15,539 nucleotides of DNA from Clostridiales bacterium (GCA_021635425.1 JAJWOJ010000016.1:1-15539), one strand, 5' to 3'. Numbered from the stretch's first letter, positions 8,304-15,539 are shown. Numbers and translations are program-made. Notes: generated by a model from the letters alone, not told the origin.

Positions 8304-11300
8304 TTACCCCACGTTGAATTTACGGATTTCGTAGGAAATGTTCATCGACCCGTCGAACGCGTAAACGATAAATTCCCACTCGCCCGCCGCGCTTAATTTA
8401 ACGCTTTCGCCGGCGTTTACCTTAACGAGCTTTCCGTCCGCGTTTTTAAGATACAGATAAACGGTGAGCGGATCGAAATCGTCATCCAAAGCCGATTTAT
8501 CGTCGGCAACCGAAACGTCCGGAACGACGAAATTCTCGCCGATTTTATACGACTGCTTCACGCCCGGCATTTCGATAACGGGCGCGGTTTTATCCGCCAC
8601 GTAAAGACGGAAAGTCTTTTTCGAGGTGTTGTACGCGCCGTCAGTAAGCTCGAAAACGAGCTGATAATATCCGTAAGTTTCAAGCTTTATTTCGATTCCC
8701 GCTTCGGGTTTTACTCCGTTTAAAAGAACTTTGCCGTTCGGAGTTTTTACGGTAAGCGTTGCTTCCGCTTTGCCCGAAAGGACGTCTCCCAAGCAAATTT
8801 CCTGCATAACGAACGTTTCGTCTTTTTCGTATTCCGATTTAAGATCGGAAGTAAAGCCAACGATCGCGGGAGCGTCGTCGCCCGATTTGGTATAAGAATT
8901 GAAACTCTGATTTCCTATATAATTCACGATAACCGAGCTTTGCGATTTAACGCCGACCGCCTTTATCGTCATATAAACGTTTCCGCCGTCGAAACCCGAA
9001 AAGTTTCTGCCGGAATCGAATGAAGTTATTTCCGCCGCTTCGCTGCCGCCTATTCTGACCGCCCCGTTTAAGGAAAATGCAATCGCCAGCGAATCGTATT
9101 TTCTGCCGTTATACGCGCTAAGCGAATTGAACGTTCCGCTTTCGAGCAATACGGTATAAGTTTTTTCGCCGAGTTTAAGTTTGGCTTTGCCCGATTTAAT
9201 CGAGGAAAACATGAGAGTTACCTTTTCTTCGGGATTTTTCGCCGAAATTATTTCGACCGTAACGGACGAAAAATTTAAGGAATCTTCCAGAAACGTAAGT
9301 TTTGCGGTAAAATCGTAAAACGGCACTGCGTAAGGCGTTTTTATCGAGAAATCGCTTGCCGACGAAAACGTGAGACCTGTTTCGAAAAACTCTTTCGCAA
9401 CGTCCGTTCCGCTTAATAAAAGCGCATCCGAAATATCGGTTAATTTTGCGGGAATTACCGCAATCGTATATGTTTCTGTAAAACTTCCGTCCTCGTTCTT
9501 AGCCGTTATCTCAACACTCGTCGCGTTTTGCGGCACCGTGTAACTGTCCGAAACTTTCACTCCCCCGATATAAAGCTCGGCGAGTTTTTCAAAGCCGCTT
9601 TCGCCGTACTTCGAATAATCGAGAATTTTAATCTCGGGAAGAGTTACCGTTTCGCCCGCCTTGTACGCCGCGGGAAGATTTTCGCAAACGAAGAATTTTT
9701 TGTTCATATCGACCTTAACGGTATATGAAGTCGTTTTCACAAAACCTAATTCGTCGGTTACGGCAATTTTTACTTTTACGTTGCCTTTGCCGTTTAAAAT
9801 CACTCTGTCGCCGGGAACGGCAGAAACAATCGCGCCGTCGTAAGAAATTTCGTATTTCGTTTCGATTGTTCCCGTTCCGCCCGAAACGGTAGCCGCGGGA
9901 AGTACGAAATCGTCGCGGGCGGAAAGGCTTTCCGGAGCGTTCGGCTCTATCGTTATGTCGTTCGGCGTGGAAACAACTTCGAATTCGTAATATTTAACGA
10001 TATCCTTTCCGAAATTGTCTCTGCCCGAAAAAACAGCCCTGTATTTTCCGCTGTTTTTCGGGGTGAATACGTCGCCCGTAAGCGCACCGTCGGTTGCCGT
10101 TACGGATCTGTAAATTCCGCCGTCCAAAACTTCGAGCGATCTTTCAACGTCTATATTACCGAATACCACGTCGTAACCCGTCGCGACGGGAAGTTTGTAG
10201 CCGTAACCGACCACGCCTGTTTCTACGCCGCCCTCTTTCGTTACCTGTATCGCGCCGACGTTTTTGAAATCGTCCGCCGAATTCTCGTTGAGTTTTTTGC
10301 CGCCTATTTCGGAAACGACTATTCCTCCGCCGTCAGAAACGACGAATTCCGCGCTGAGATAAACCTCTGCTCCGTTAAAGCCGCCGAAAGGTTTCCAGTT
10401 TTTAAGCTCGTCCGTATTGTCCGCGTCGAGGACCTTATAGTTCGGCGTGTTTTTATTTATCGCCGAATAAACGGTAAGCTCGCCGTAGTCGTACCTGAAA
10501 TTGAAAGGCACACAGTTTTTGTTGTATACGTTTGTAAAGTTATGGTAAACAACCGCGCCGTAAGTGTTTCTTACAACGCCTTTATCGCTCGACTCGTTGG
10601 AGATTGCGACGGAAATATCGTCGTACTCAACGAGCATATAGCTTAAATGATCGTTCCACGGGTTAAGCCACCAGTAAACCGAAAGGGTGTTCGTTTCGTC
10701 GTAAACGTCGGTAAGCGTTATTCTCACCTGAGATATCGCGCCCGCTTTTTTGCCGTAAGGCTGAAATTCGATTATATTTGTTTTCGTTTCCGAAAGCTTT
10801 TTTAAATCGAGAGTTTTCGCATACGTCGTGACGGCGCCCGAATTTCCTTTGAGAAGTACGCCCGTTTTGTCTACGTTTGCTCCCGAGGGATAAGAAACGT
10901 TTTCTTTTACGCTCACGCCCGAACCTGTGAAAAGGCTTTCCGTTTTATATAAAACGTTAATCGAAACGCTTCTTTTTATCGTTTTACCGTTTATATCGGC
11001 GGAAAACGTGAGAACGCTCTCGCCGTCGATTCTCGGGGTAAAAACATTGCCGGAAATCTCGGTTTTGCCTATTTTATCAGAAAGCTCGGCTTCACATTCG
11101 TAAAGCGCGCCGCCGTAATAGCCGTAAGTTTCTTCCAAAGATATACTCTCGCCGAAAGCAATTTCTTCGGGGAAATTCTGCAAAACTATAACAGGGTCGT
11201 TCGTGACGGTGACGGTTGAAGAATAAACCGTTTCAAGTCCGAAAACGTCGGTGAAAACATAATTTACGCTCCACGACCCGTTTTTTTCGAACAAAAACTT

Positions 11301-11759
11301 TTTGTTATCGCCCGAAACCTCGCTCGTTTCGCTTCCGAGAGTAAATCTTACCACATATTCGTCGTAATCTTTAATCTCGCTTTTACCTACCGCCTCGGGA
11401 AGGTAAAGAATTTCGCCCTCGTTCATTCCGACAGGCAATTCGCCGCTTAATTCCACCAAAACTTTCGGAGCGGTTTTATAAACTTTCAGAACGGAAAGTC
11501 CGCTTTTGTATTTTATGACGTAATCGCCTTCGTAAACGGCTTTGAATCTTCCGTCGGTTACCGTTACGACGTCTCCGGACGGATCGACAACCTCGGATAA
11601 ATTACCGTAATCGGGAACGGAAAACTTACGTCCGCGAAGAGCGTAATAGGTGTTATCGTAGACGTTATCCGCCTCGGCGCTAAAGGGCATCGATATTAAA
11701 ATAACCGCCGATAAGGCGATTATCGCCACGATTGCTAAAATTAAATTTCTTTTTTTCAC
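8304..11759 (-). CDS. Large secreted modular protein with Ig-like and duplicated lectin-like domains
   Basis: This 1151-residue protein begins with GTG, not ATG; the start is fixed by an AGGAGG nine bases ahead and by the overlap with the permease stop codon (GTGA). A hydrophobic segment (5-27) and the possible cleavage site AEA (28-30) indicate export. No lipobox, LPXTG motif or C-terminal membrane helix is seen, so it is either released or held by an uncleaved N-terminus. I read about eight Ig-like beta-sandwich modules: roughly 33-95, 96-187, 188-272, 515-597, 598-685, 686-770, 960-1056 and 1057-1151. Many begin with a G-E-x-x-x-L/V-P pattern, for example GEILYLPE, GETVTLPE and GENFVVPD. 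Between them sit two larger beta-rich modules (about 275-490 and 780-950) that resemble each other and could be concanavalin- or laminin-G-like. No catalytic motif is recognised. Its place between permeases and glycan enzymes suggests glycan binding or a scaffold at the cell surface. Confidence 0.8.
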   Translation of the reverse strand: MKKRNLILAIVAIIALSAVILISMPFSAEADNVYDNTYYALRGRKFSVPDYGNLSEVVDPSGDVVTVTDGRFKAVYEGDYVIKYKSGLSVLKVYKTAPKVLVELSGELPVGMNEGEILYLPEAVGKSEIKDYDEYVVRFTLGSETSEVSGDNKKFLFEKNGSWSVNYVFTDVFGLETVYSSTVTVTNDPVIVLQNFPEEIAFGESISLEETYGYYGGALYECEAELSDKIGKTEISGNVFTPRIDGESVLTFSADINGKTIKRSVSINVLYKTESLFTGSGVSVKENVSYPSGANVDKTGVLLKGNSGAVTTYAKTLDLKKLSETKTNIIEFQPYGKKAGAISQVRITLTDVYDETNTLSVYWWLNPWNDHLSYMLVEYDDISVAISNESSDKGVVRNTYGAVVYHNFTNVYNKNCVPFNFRYDYGELTVYSAINKNTPNYKVLDADNTDELKNWKPFGGFNGAEVYLSAEFVVSDGGGIVVSEIGGKKLNENSADDFKNVGAIQVTKEGGVETGVVGYGYKLPVATGYDVVFGNIDVERSLEVLDGGIYRSVTATDGALTGDVFTPKNSGKYRAVFSGRDNFGKDIVKYYEFEVVSTPNDITIEPNAPESLSARDDFVLPAATVSGGTGTIETKYEISYDGAIVSAVPGDRVILNGKGNVKVKIAVTDELGFVKTTSYTVKVDMNKKFFVCENLPAAYKAGETVTLPEIKILDYSKYGESGFEKLAELYIGGVKVSDSYTVPQNATSVEITAKNEDGSFTETYTIAVIPAKLTDISDALLLSGTDVAKEFFETGLTFSSASDFSIKTPYAVPFYDFTAKLTFLEDSLNFSSVTVEIISAKNPEEKVTLMFSSIKSGKAKLKLGEKTYTVLLESGTFNSLSAYNGRKYDSLAIAFSLNGAVRIGGSEAAEITSFDSGRNFSGFDGGNVYMTIKAVGVKSQSSVIVNYIGNQSFNSYTKSGDDAPAIVGFTSDLKSEYEKDETFVMQEICLGDVLSGKAEATLTVKTPNGKVLLNGVKPEAGIEIKLETYGYYQLVFELTDGAYNTSKKTFRLYVADKTAPVIEMPGVKQSYKIGENFVVPDVSVADDKSALDDDFDPLTVYLYLKNADGKLVKVNAGESVKLSAAGEWEFIVYAFDGSMNISYEIRKFNVG
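8910..10937 (-). repeat. Diverged internal duplication of a beta-rich module within the 1151-residue protein
   Basis: The module at residues about 275-490 (nt 10290-10937) and that at about 780-950 (nt 8910-9422) share the same order of landmarks. The clearest pair is FGGFNGAEVYLSAEFV (458-473) against FSGFDGGNVYMTIKAV (920-935). Upstream of it, DYGELTVYSAIN (424-435) matches KYDSLAIAFSLN (887-898), and SQVRITLTDVYDETNTLSV (343-361) matches SSVTVEIISAKNPEEKVTL (831-849). The similarity is at protein level only, so the duplication is old or the modules were recruited separately. The first copy carries extra loops rich in Trp, Tyr and Asn near VYWWLNPWND (361-370), which could form a sugar-binding face. 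Confidence 0.6.
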
Positions 11760-12661
11760 TCTTTTAAACCTCCTACCGTAAATTTTGCGAGTATGAGTTT
11801 TTGCGCCGCGAGATAAAGGATAATATTCGGAATCGCGACGAGCGTAAAGCCTGCCATTATCTCGGGCACGGTCGCACCGTATTTATCCGCGTTCGCCTGA
11901 AACGTGAGCATTCCGTATGCAAGTGTGGGATAGCTCGGCAACCAGATTATGAACGTTCCGTAGTCGTTCCACGCCCCTAAGAACTGCAAAACGAACAATA
12001 CGGCGCACGTCGGAAGCACGAGAGGAATCATTATCGCGTACATCACCCTGTGATCGGACGCGCCGTCGATAAAAGCGGCTTCGGCGTAAGTCCAGGAAAT
12101 GTGCTTGAACGCCGCGAACATAAGCATGAAATGCACGCCTGAAAATACCGTTGACGGAGTTGTGATTACCGTTAAAAACATATTGTCGTAAACCCCGAGA
12201 AATTTTTTAACAGTCATTGCCGAGGGGAAATTTCCGACGATGGGCGTTATCATGACAAATATACCGAGCGCGTAAAGAAATTCTCTGCCGCGGAATCGAT
12301 ATTTTGCCATTACGTATGCGACAATCGTTGTAAAATACACGTTAATAAGCGACGTGGAGAACGCCCAGATTACCGAAAAACCGAACATCTGCGGGAATCT
12401 GTACTCCGCGGGATAGCCGTTTTTTATGACGGGCATCACGAAGATTTTAAGCATTCCCTTGAAATTCGAAAAGCCCGTTTCGGCAATCTCTTGCGGAAAA
12501 TCGAATGCGTTTATCGTGAATTCGAACTCCGATTTGAAGGTCGTGTAAACCATCCATATAAGCGGAAACAACATACTTATGCAGTAAATAATCATAAGCG
12601 CCCATAAAAACGCCTTGAAAATTCTCTGCCCCATGCTTTGTCTTTGTTTTATCCTCTGCAT
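11756..12661 (-). CDS. CUT1 family sugar ABC transporter permease, MalG/LacG-type
   Basis: This 301-residue integral membrane protein is the second permease of a carbohydrate uptake ABC transporter. It has about six hydrophobic segments, the first at roughly 17-42. The cytoplasmic loop that contacts the ATPase shows the EAA motif: AEAAFIDGAS (193-202), followed by the I-x-x-P-L-x-x-P pattern ending at P217. The C-terminal GGLKE is typical of MalG-type subunits. A GGAGG eight bases before the ATG is a good ribosome site. It starts three bases after the first permease ends, and its TGA overlaps the GTG of the next gene by four bases. Together with the other permease and the binding protein it should import an oligosaccharide. 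No ATPase gene accompanies them. Confidence 0.93.
   Translation of the reverse strand: MQRIKQRQSMGQRIFKAFLWALMIIYCISMLFPLIWMVYTTFKSEFEFTINAFDFPQEIAETGFSNFKGMLKIFVMPVIKNGYPAEYRFPQMFGFSVIWAFSTSLINVYFTTIVAYVMAKYRFRGREFLYALGIFVMITPIVGNFPSAMTVKKFLGVYDNMFLTVITTPSTVFSGVHFMLMFAAFKHISWTYAEAAFIDGASDHRVMYAIMIPLVLPTCAVLFVLQFLGAWNDYGTFIIWLPSYPTLAYGMLTFQANADKYGATVPEIMAGFTLVAIPNIILYLAAQKLILAKFTVGGLKE
11769..11774 (-). promoter_or_regulatory. Ribosome binding site AGGAGG deciding a GTG start
   Basis: A perfect AGGAGG lies nine bases ahead of the GTG at 11757-11759, inside the end of the upstream permease gene. No ATG lies at that distance, so this site is the main reason to accept GTG as the start of the 1151-residue protein. 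Confidence 0.8.
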
Positions 12662-12664
12662 AGC

Positions 12665-13585
12665 TTATTCCTCCACAGGGTCGAGCTTATCGAGGATAAA
12701 CTTAACAAGATAAGTGAGCGGCGCAGAAATAAGCGTTAAGATTATTCCGCCCGCGGCAAGCCTCGGATAATCCATTTTCTTACCCGTCATAACGCCCGTT
12801 ATGAAATAATAACCCATATTATATACCGACGTATCCGCGCCGTAAAGATAGAACTCGATGAGCGGTCCGCAGTTCAAGAAAATTCCTGCAAACCCCGTTA
12901 CTAGAAAGGTTGAAAGCGTGGGAAAAATGAGGGGCAGGATAATGTACCACAGCTCCTGAAACATGTTCGAAACGCCGTCTATCTGCGCACTTTCGGTTAT
13001 GCCCGCGTCGATTTCTTTCATCGCGTTAGGATATACGATAAGGCTGCCCGAAAACGATATCCATATCATATAGAAAAGGGTCGTCGGGAACATATACCTT
13101 ACGTCTCTTACAAGATTCGGGAAATTGTTTACGCCGAATTTCCGCATCAGGTCCGGAAGAGCGCTACCCGTAAAGTTCATAAACAAAAGACAGATTACGA
13201 ACGACGAAATCACTTGCGGAATCATCACTATAAATCTTATCGTTTTGTTTAAGAAACATTTTTTGAACAACATATACGAAAACAAAATATACAGCGGCAT
13301 ACAGACGGCAAGGTTGATAACGTACATGAGTATGGAGTTTTTGAGCGAAATCGCAACAAGCGAGCCTTGCGAAGACGTCATCAGATTCCAATACTCTTTA
13401 AAATTATCGAACCAAGCGAAAGTAACGTTGCCGTAAACGTCTATGTTTTCAAACGCCATTATAATGGAATTGAAGTTTATAACGACGTAAAAAATCACGA
13501 ACAGCAGCAACGGATAAAAAAGTACACTTATTATAAAACCCGTTTGTTTCAGGTTTTTGTTCTTTCTCTTTTTGATTTGTTCCAT
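12665..13585 (-). CDS. CUT1 family sugar ABC transporter permease, MalF/UgpA-type
   Basis: This 306-residue protein is the first permease subunit of the sugar transporter. A basic N-terminus (KKRKNKNLK) precedes the first membrane helix at about 16-39, and further helices lie near 82-107, 114-137, 164-187, 214-239 and 276-297. The EAA loop reads ITESAQIDGVS (196-206), followed by LPLIFP (217-222), as expected for the ATPase contact. A TAA stop lies immediately before the ATG in the same frame, so the start cannot be further upstream. The next Met (43) would remove the first helix, so this ATG is chosen. No convincing Shine-Dalgarno site precedes it, which may keep permease levels below those of the binding protein. 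It follows the binding-protein gene by 65 bases that contain a hairpin. Confidence 0.92.
   Translation of the reverse strand: MEQIKKRKNKNLKQTGFIISVLFYPLLLFVIFYVVINFNSIIMAFENIDVYGNVTFAWFDNFKEYWNLMTSSQGSLVAISLKNSILMYVINLAVCMPLYILFSYMLFKKCFLNKTIRFIVMIPQVISSFVICLLFMNFTGSALPDLMRKFGVNNFPNLVRDVRYMFPTTLFYMIWISFSGSLIVYPNAMKEIDAGITESAQIDGVSNMFQELWYIILPLIFPTLSTFLVTGFAGIFLNCGPLIEFYLYGADTSVYNMGYYFITGVMTGKKMDYPRLAAGGIILTLISAPLTYLVKFILDKLDPVEE
12670..12674 (-). promoter_or_regulatory. Ribosome binding site GGAGG for the second permease
   Basis: GGAGG lies eight bases ahead of the ATG at 12659-12661, within the last codons of the first permease gene. It supports that ATG as the start and fits coupled translation of the two subunits. 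Confidence 0.7.
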
Positions 13586-13601
13586 TTAATCTGTAAAGTA
13601 C

Positions 13602-13623
13602 GCCTATAAGTCGATTATCAGGC
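13602..13623 (-). other. Intercistronic hairpin between binding-protein and permease genes
   Basis: In the 65-base gap, GCCT-g-ATAA and TTATAGGC pair over eight base pairs around a five-base loop (TCGAC in the transcript), with one bulged G. No T-run follows it in the transcribed direction, so it is not a standard intrinsic terminator. Such hairpins after binding-protein genes often protect the upstream message from 3'-end decay, or mark a processing site, giving more binding protein than permease. That role is inferred from position. Confidence 0.5.
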
Positions 13624-13650
13624 ATTTTTAAATACTATCACAAGGATAAA

Positions 13651-15438
13651 TCAAGCGTAAAATCCTTGTTTTCTCGCCTGATCCAAAAGCTTTGTCCAGG
13701 AAGTCTGATTGAATGCACCGTTTACCATTTTGAATATCTGATCAACGCTCCTGCCTGCCGAGAGCCAGCTTACGGCAACCTTATCTGAACCCATTATCTT
13801 GCCCGCGTCGCTATACGGAAAAACAACACCCTCAAGCCCTGCGGTTGTTGCGTAAACGATAGGTTCTTTAACTCTGTCCTGGAAAGGACGGACTATGGCG
13901 ATGTTTTCTGTATCCCTATAGATATTCCATACGGTTTTTGCAAACGGAGTCATTTTAGCGAAATTCTCTGCAGAAATTTCGTAGTCGTAAGCTCTGATTA
14001 TACCCGTCTCCGAAGTGAATTTTTCAAGACATTCGTCGCTCAAAGTCCGAGCTAAGAAATCGAGAAGAATTTCGGTTTTCTTCGTATCTTTTTCCTTAAC
14101 GACGAAGAACGAACCCGTATCCTGCCCCGCAAGAACAGAACCTTTTCCGTTGCCGTCGATACCCCTCTGCCCTTCCATATATGGAAGAAGCATAAATCTG
14201 TAATCGCGCTTGCCGAAACCTCTGTCCGCATCCTGTTTCTCAACCTGCGGGAATACGCCTTTTTTAGCCTCGTTTTCCCACCAGATACCCTCGCAGATCA
14301 TAGCGGATTCCGCGATTTTACCGTTAGATACGGGCGCGAAAAGATATCTCTTCTGAACGTCGGTGTGGTTTGTGTTTTCCTTAACTGCAGGGTTTGCGTT
14401 ATCCGAACTAAAGTATGTTGCCATAAAGGAAATCGTATCGTAAATTTCCTTCATTCCGAAATATTCGTAGCCGTTTTCGACGGTGATAACCTTTTTTGTT
14501 CCGTCGTGCATTTCGACTTCCTTACTCTTGGAATCGAATGCGAAATAATTCTCCGCGCCATCAACGCCCGCAAGCTGAGCGAACACGGCGTTCTGAACCA
14601 TACCCGTGTAATTTTCAAATTTGTTCGGCCAGATAAACGGATAACAGTTTGCCGTGGACTTGATTTTTCCGAGCATCCGATCCCATTCCGCGATAGTCTG
14701 CGGCTGACCGTCGTCGTAAGTACCGTATTTCCCGTCCTTACCGGCGGTTAAAATTCTGTCGCCCGAGGAATAATTGACCGAGCCGCCGCTTTTATAAACG
14801 AGCTTGCCGCCGTTATTTTCGTAAACAATGCCCTGAACTTCGAGCGCGGCGGTTACCGAAGAATCATTACCGTCGGCGAAGTTCAGCCAGCCCTTCTCCA
14901 CGAAATCGCCGTAATCGAAAACGAGTCCGCCGATAGAATCGCAGTATGGCAAAAGATAGCAGCCGCTTCCGTTTTTGGAAGCAAGTTTAAGCCAACTTTC
15001 CTTATTCGTGAGCTTATCGCCGATTTTCTCGTTTTCACCTTCCGGAGTCGTATTTAAAATCGACGTTAAATCGACGAGCTTATCGGTATTGATAAGTTCC
15101 TGAAAAGCAATATCTACGGTAAAATACGCCGAAGCAACGCCCGAAGCCGCGTTTACCTCGTCGATAATATAACTCGCCTCTCTCTTCTCGTCCTGAATAT
15201 AAATCTGATATTCCTCGAGAGTTTCATTATACTTGCTGGCTTCCTCGGTTATCCATTTAGTACCCGTTCCGCCGCCGTAAACGTTGATGTAAATCTGTTT
15301 TTTGTTCTTGTCGATAACCTGACTTTCGTTAGGCACGAAAGAACCGTTCTGACTGTTATCTCCCGAAGGCTTGCCGCAGGAAACGGCAGACGACAAAGCG
15401 AGACAGGCGCATAATAACGCCGCGATTTTTTTCTTCAT
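13651..15438 (-). CDS. Large lipoprotein solute-binding protein of the sugar ABC transporter
   Basis: This 595-residue extracellular binding protein should capture an oligosaccharide and deliver it to the two permeases. The N-terminus is a lipoprotein signal peptide (MKKKIAALLCACLALSSAVS) with C21 as the lipidation site, followed by a polar Ser/Asn/Gly-rich linker to about 45. The mature fold begins with IYINVYGGGTGTKWITEEA (49-67). Motifs usual in family 1 binding proteins include LPYCDSIGGLVFDY (163-176) and the C-terminal hinge region around GSFFVVKEKDTKK (442-454). It is longer than the usual 400-450 residues. One insertion near 200-248 contains GKDGKYGTYDDGQP (233-246), an Asp/Gly-rich loop that could bind calcium. 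The ATG is supported by AAGGAG six bases upstream. It is the first gene in the window's cluster, and its position next to the permeases makes the transport role secure, but the ligand cannot be told from sequence. Confidence 0.9.
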   Translation of the reverse strand: MKKKIAALLCACLALSSAVSCGKPSGDNSQNGSFVPNESQVIDKNKKQIYINVYGGGTGTKWITEEASKYNETLEEYQIYIQDEKREASYIIDEVNAASGVASAYFTVDIAFQELINTDKLVDLTSILNTTPEGENEKIGDKLTNKESWLKLASKNGSGCYLLPYCDSIGGLVFDYGDFVEKGWLNFADGNDSSVTAALEVQGIVYENNGGKLVYKSGGSVNYSSGDRILTAGKDGKYGTYDDGQPQTIAEWDRMLGKIKSTANCYPFIWPNKFENYTGMVQNAVFAQLAGVDGAENYFAFDSKSKEVEMHDGTKKVITVENGYEYFGMKEIYDTISFMATYFSSDNANPAVKENTNHTDVQKRYLFAPVSNGKIAESAMICEGIWWENEAKKGVFPQVEKQDADRGFGKRDYRFMLLPYMEGQRGIDGNGKGSVLAGQDTGSFFVVKEKDTKKTEILLDFLARTLSDECLEKFTSETGIIRAYDYEISAENFAKMTPFAKTVWNIYRDTENIAIVRPFQDRVKEPIVYATTAGLEGVVFPYSDAGKIMGSDKVAVSWLSAGRSVDQIFKMVNGAFNQTSWTKLLDQARKQGFYA

Positions 15439-15444
15439 TTTACG

Positions 15445-15450
15445 CTCCTT
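15445..15450 (-). promoter_or_regulatory. Ribosome binding site AAGGAG for the solute-binding protein
   Basis: AAGGAG preceded by further A's lies six bases upstream of the ATG at 15436-15438. It is a strong site at standard spacing and fixes the start of the binding protein, consistent with high expression of this subunit. Confidence 0.8.
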
Positions 15451-15462
15451 TTTTGAACGAAT

Positions 15463-15515
15463 AAAACGAACTCGTCTTGCTCCGCCCGAAAACTTCGGAC
15501 GGAATCAAAACGAAC
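15463..15515. repeat. Paired direct repeat flanking the leader inverted repeat
   Basis: The nine bases AAAACGAAC occur at 15463-15471 and again at 15507-15515, 44 bases apart, or about four helical turns. The likeness extends imperfectly on both sides: GAACGAAT before the first copy and GACGGAATC before the second, then TCG and CCG after. Such spacing would put two bound proteins on the same face of DNA, so these could be operator half-sites. This motif is AT/CG-simple and similar strings are common in this genome's coding DNA, so chance is possible. Confidence 0.3.
15481..15503 (-). promoter_or_regulatory. Ten-base inverted repeat in the leader of the operon
   Basis: TCCGTCCGAA and TTCGGGCGGA, separated by three bases, can pair over ten positions in the transcript with a single G-U wobble. 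No T-run follows in the transcribed direction, so it is not a plain terminator. It may be a regulator-binding palindrome or a structured 5' leader of the binding-protein message. If transcription starts further upstream, the hairpin would end about 40 bases before the start codon. I see no convincing -35/-10 pair in the 101 bases before the gene. The AT-rich stretch near 15519-15539 may be part of one that is cut by the window edge. Confidence 0.5.
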
Positions 15516-15539
15516 CCGATTTAATTCTTTATTTTGATA

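Noticed and set aside
8304..11759. Sortase or S-layer anchoring of the modular protein
   Set aside because: The C-terminus ends in an Ig-like strand (IRKFNVG) with no LPXTG, hydrophobic tail or SLH repeat, so no anchor other than the N-terminal segment can be claimed.
13602..13630. Possible intrinsic terminator between binding protein and permease
   Set aside because: The hairpin is not followed by a T-run in the direction of transcription. The five T's lie on the other side, which would only serve a plus-strand transcript, and no plus-strand gene is supported.
14365..14751. A 128-codon open frame on the plus strand
   Set aside because: It is antisense to the solute-binding protein gene, has no family features and no upstream signal, so it is a shadow of coding bias.
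15439..15539. A catabolite-repression (cre) site or a sigma-A promoter in the leader
   Set aside because: No sequence close to the cre consensus was found, and no TTGACA/TATAAT-like pair with proper spacing could be defended. The promoter may lie beyond the right edge.
1..15539. Mobile element, prophage, CRISPR array or tRNA
   Set aside because: No transposase, integrase, terminal repeats, spaced repeat array or tRNA-like sequence was seen. The window is filled by coding sequence of uniform style.

Overview
The window holds one continuous, very tightly packed gene cluster read entirely on the minus strand, so biological order runs from high to low coordinates. It looks like a carbohydrate-uptake and glycan-degradation operon from a low-to-mid GC Gram-positive bacterium. 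The indications are two lipoprotein-type signal peptides, CUT1 sugar permeases, Ig-like surface modules and Shine-Dalgarno sites of the AGGAGG type. An uncultured gut or rumen Clostridia lineage fits best, but that placement is inference from style, not from a marker gene. There is no rRNA, tRNA, integrase, transposase, CRISPR array or phage gene.

Layout in transcription order: a 101-base leader (15439-15539) with a strong inverted repeat and a pair of direct repeats; a large lipoprotein sugar-binding protein (13651-15438); a 65-base gap with a hairpin but no terminator; two CUT1 permeases (12665-13585, 11756-12661); a 1151-residue secreted protein of Ig-like and lectin-like modules that starts with GTG (8304-11759); a DUF4838 lipoprotein (6305-8293); an ADP-ribosylglycohydrolase-fold protein (4722-6305); a GH3 beta-glucosidase-type enzyme (2543-4729); a GH2 beta-mannosidase-type enzyme (102-2546); and the start of one more reading frame that leaves the window (1-114). 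After the hairpin gap, neighbouring genes overlap by 1 to 13 bases or are 3 to 10 bases apart. This implies one transcript with translational coupling. No intergenic stretch exceeds 300 bases.

How the parts may work together (inference): the modular Ig/lectin-like protein and the DUF4838 lipoprotein act outside the membrane on a glycan; the lipoprotein binding protein and the two permeases import the released oligosaccharide; GH2, GH3 and the ADP-ribosylglycohydrolase-like protein, none with a signal peptide, finish the job in the cytoplasm. The GH2/GH3 pair points to beta-mannosides and beta-glucosides, for example glucomannan fragments or other mixed beta-linked glycans. No endo-mannanase or phosphorylase is visible to confirm that. 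The transport ATPase is absent, so a shared MsmX/MsmK-type ATPase elsewhere is likely. No transcription regulator lies in the window.

The least explained parts are the ADP-ribosylglycohydrolase-fold protein inside a sugar operon, the DUF4838 lipoprotein, and the duplicated lectin-like module of the 1151-residue protein.
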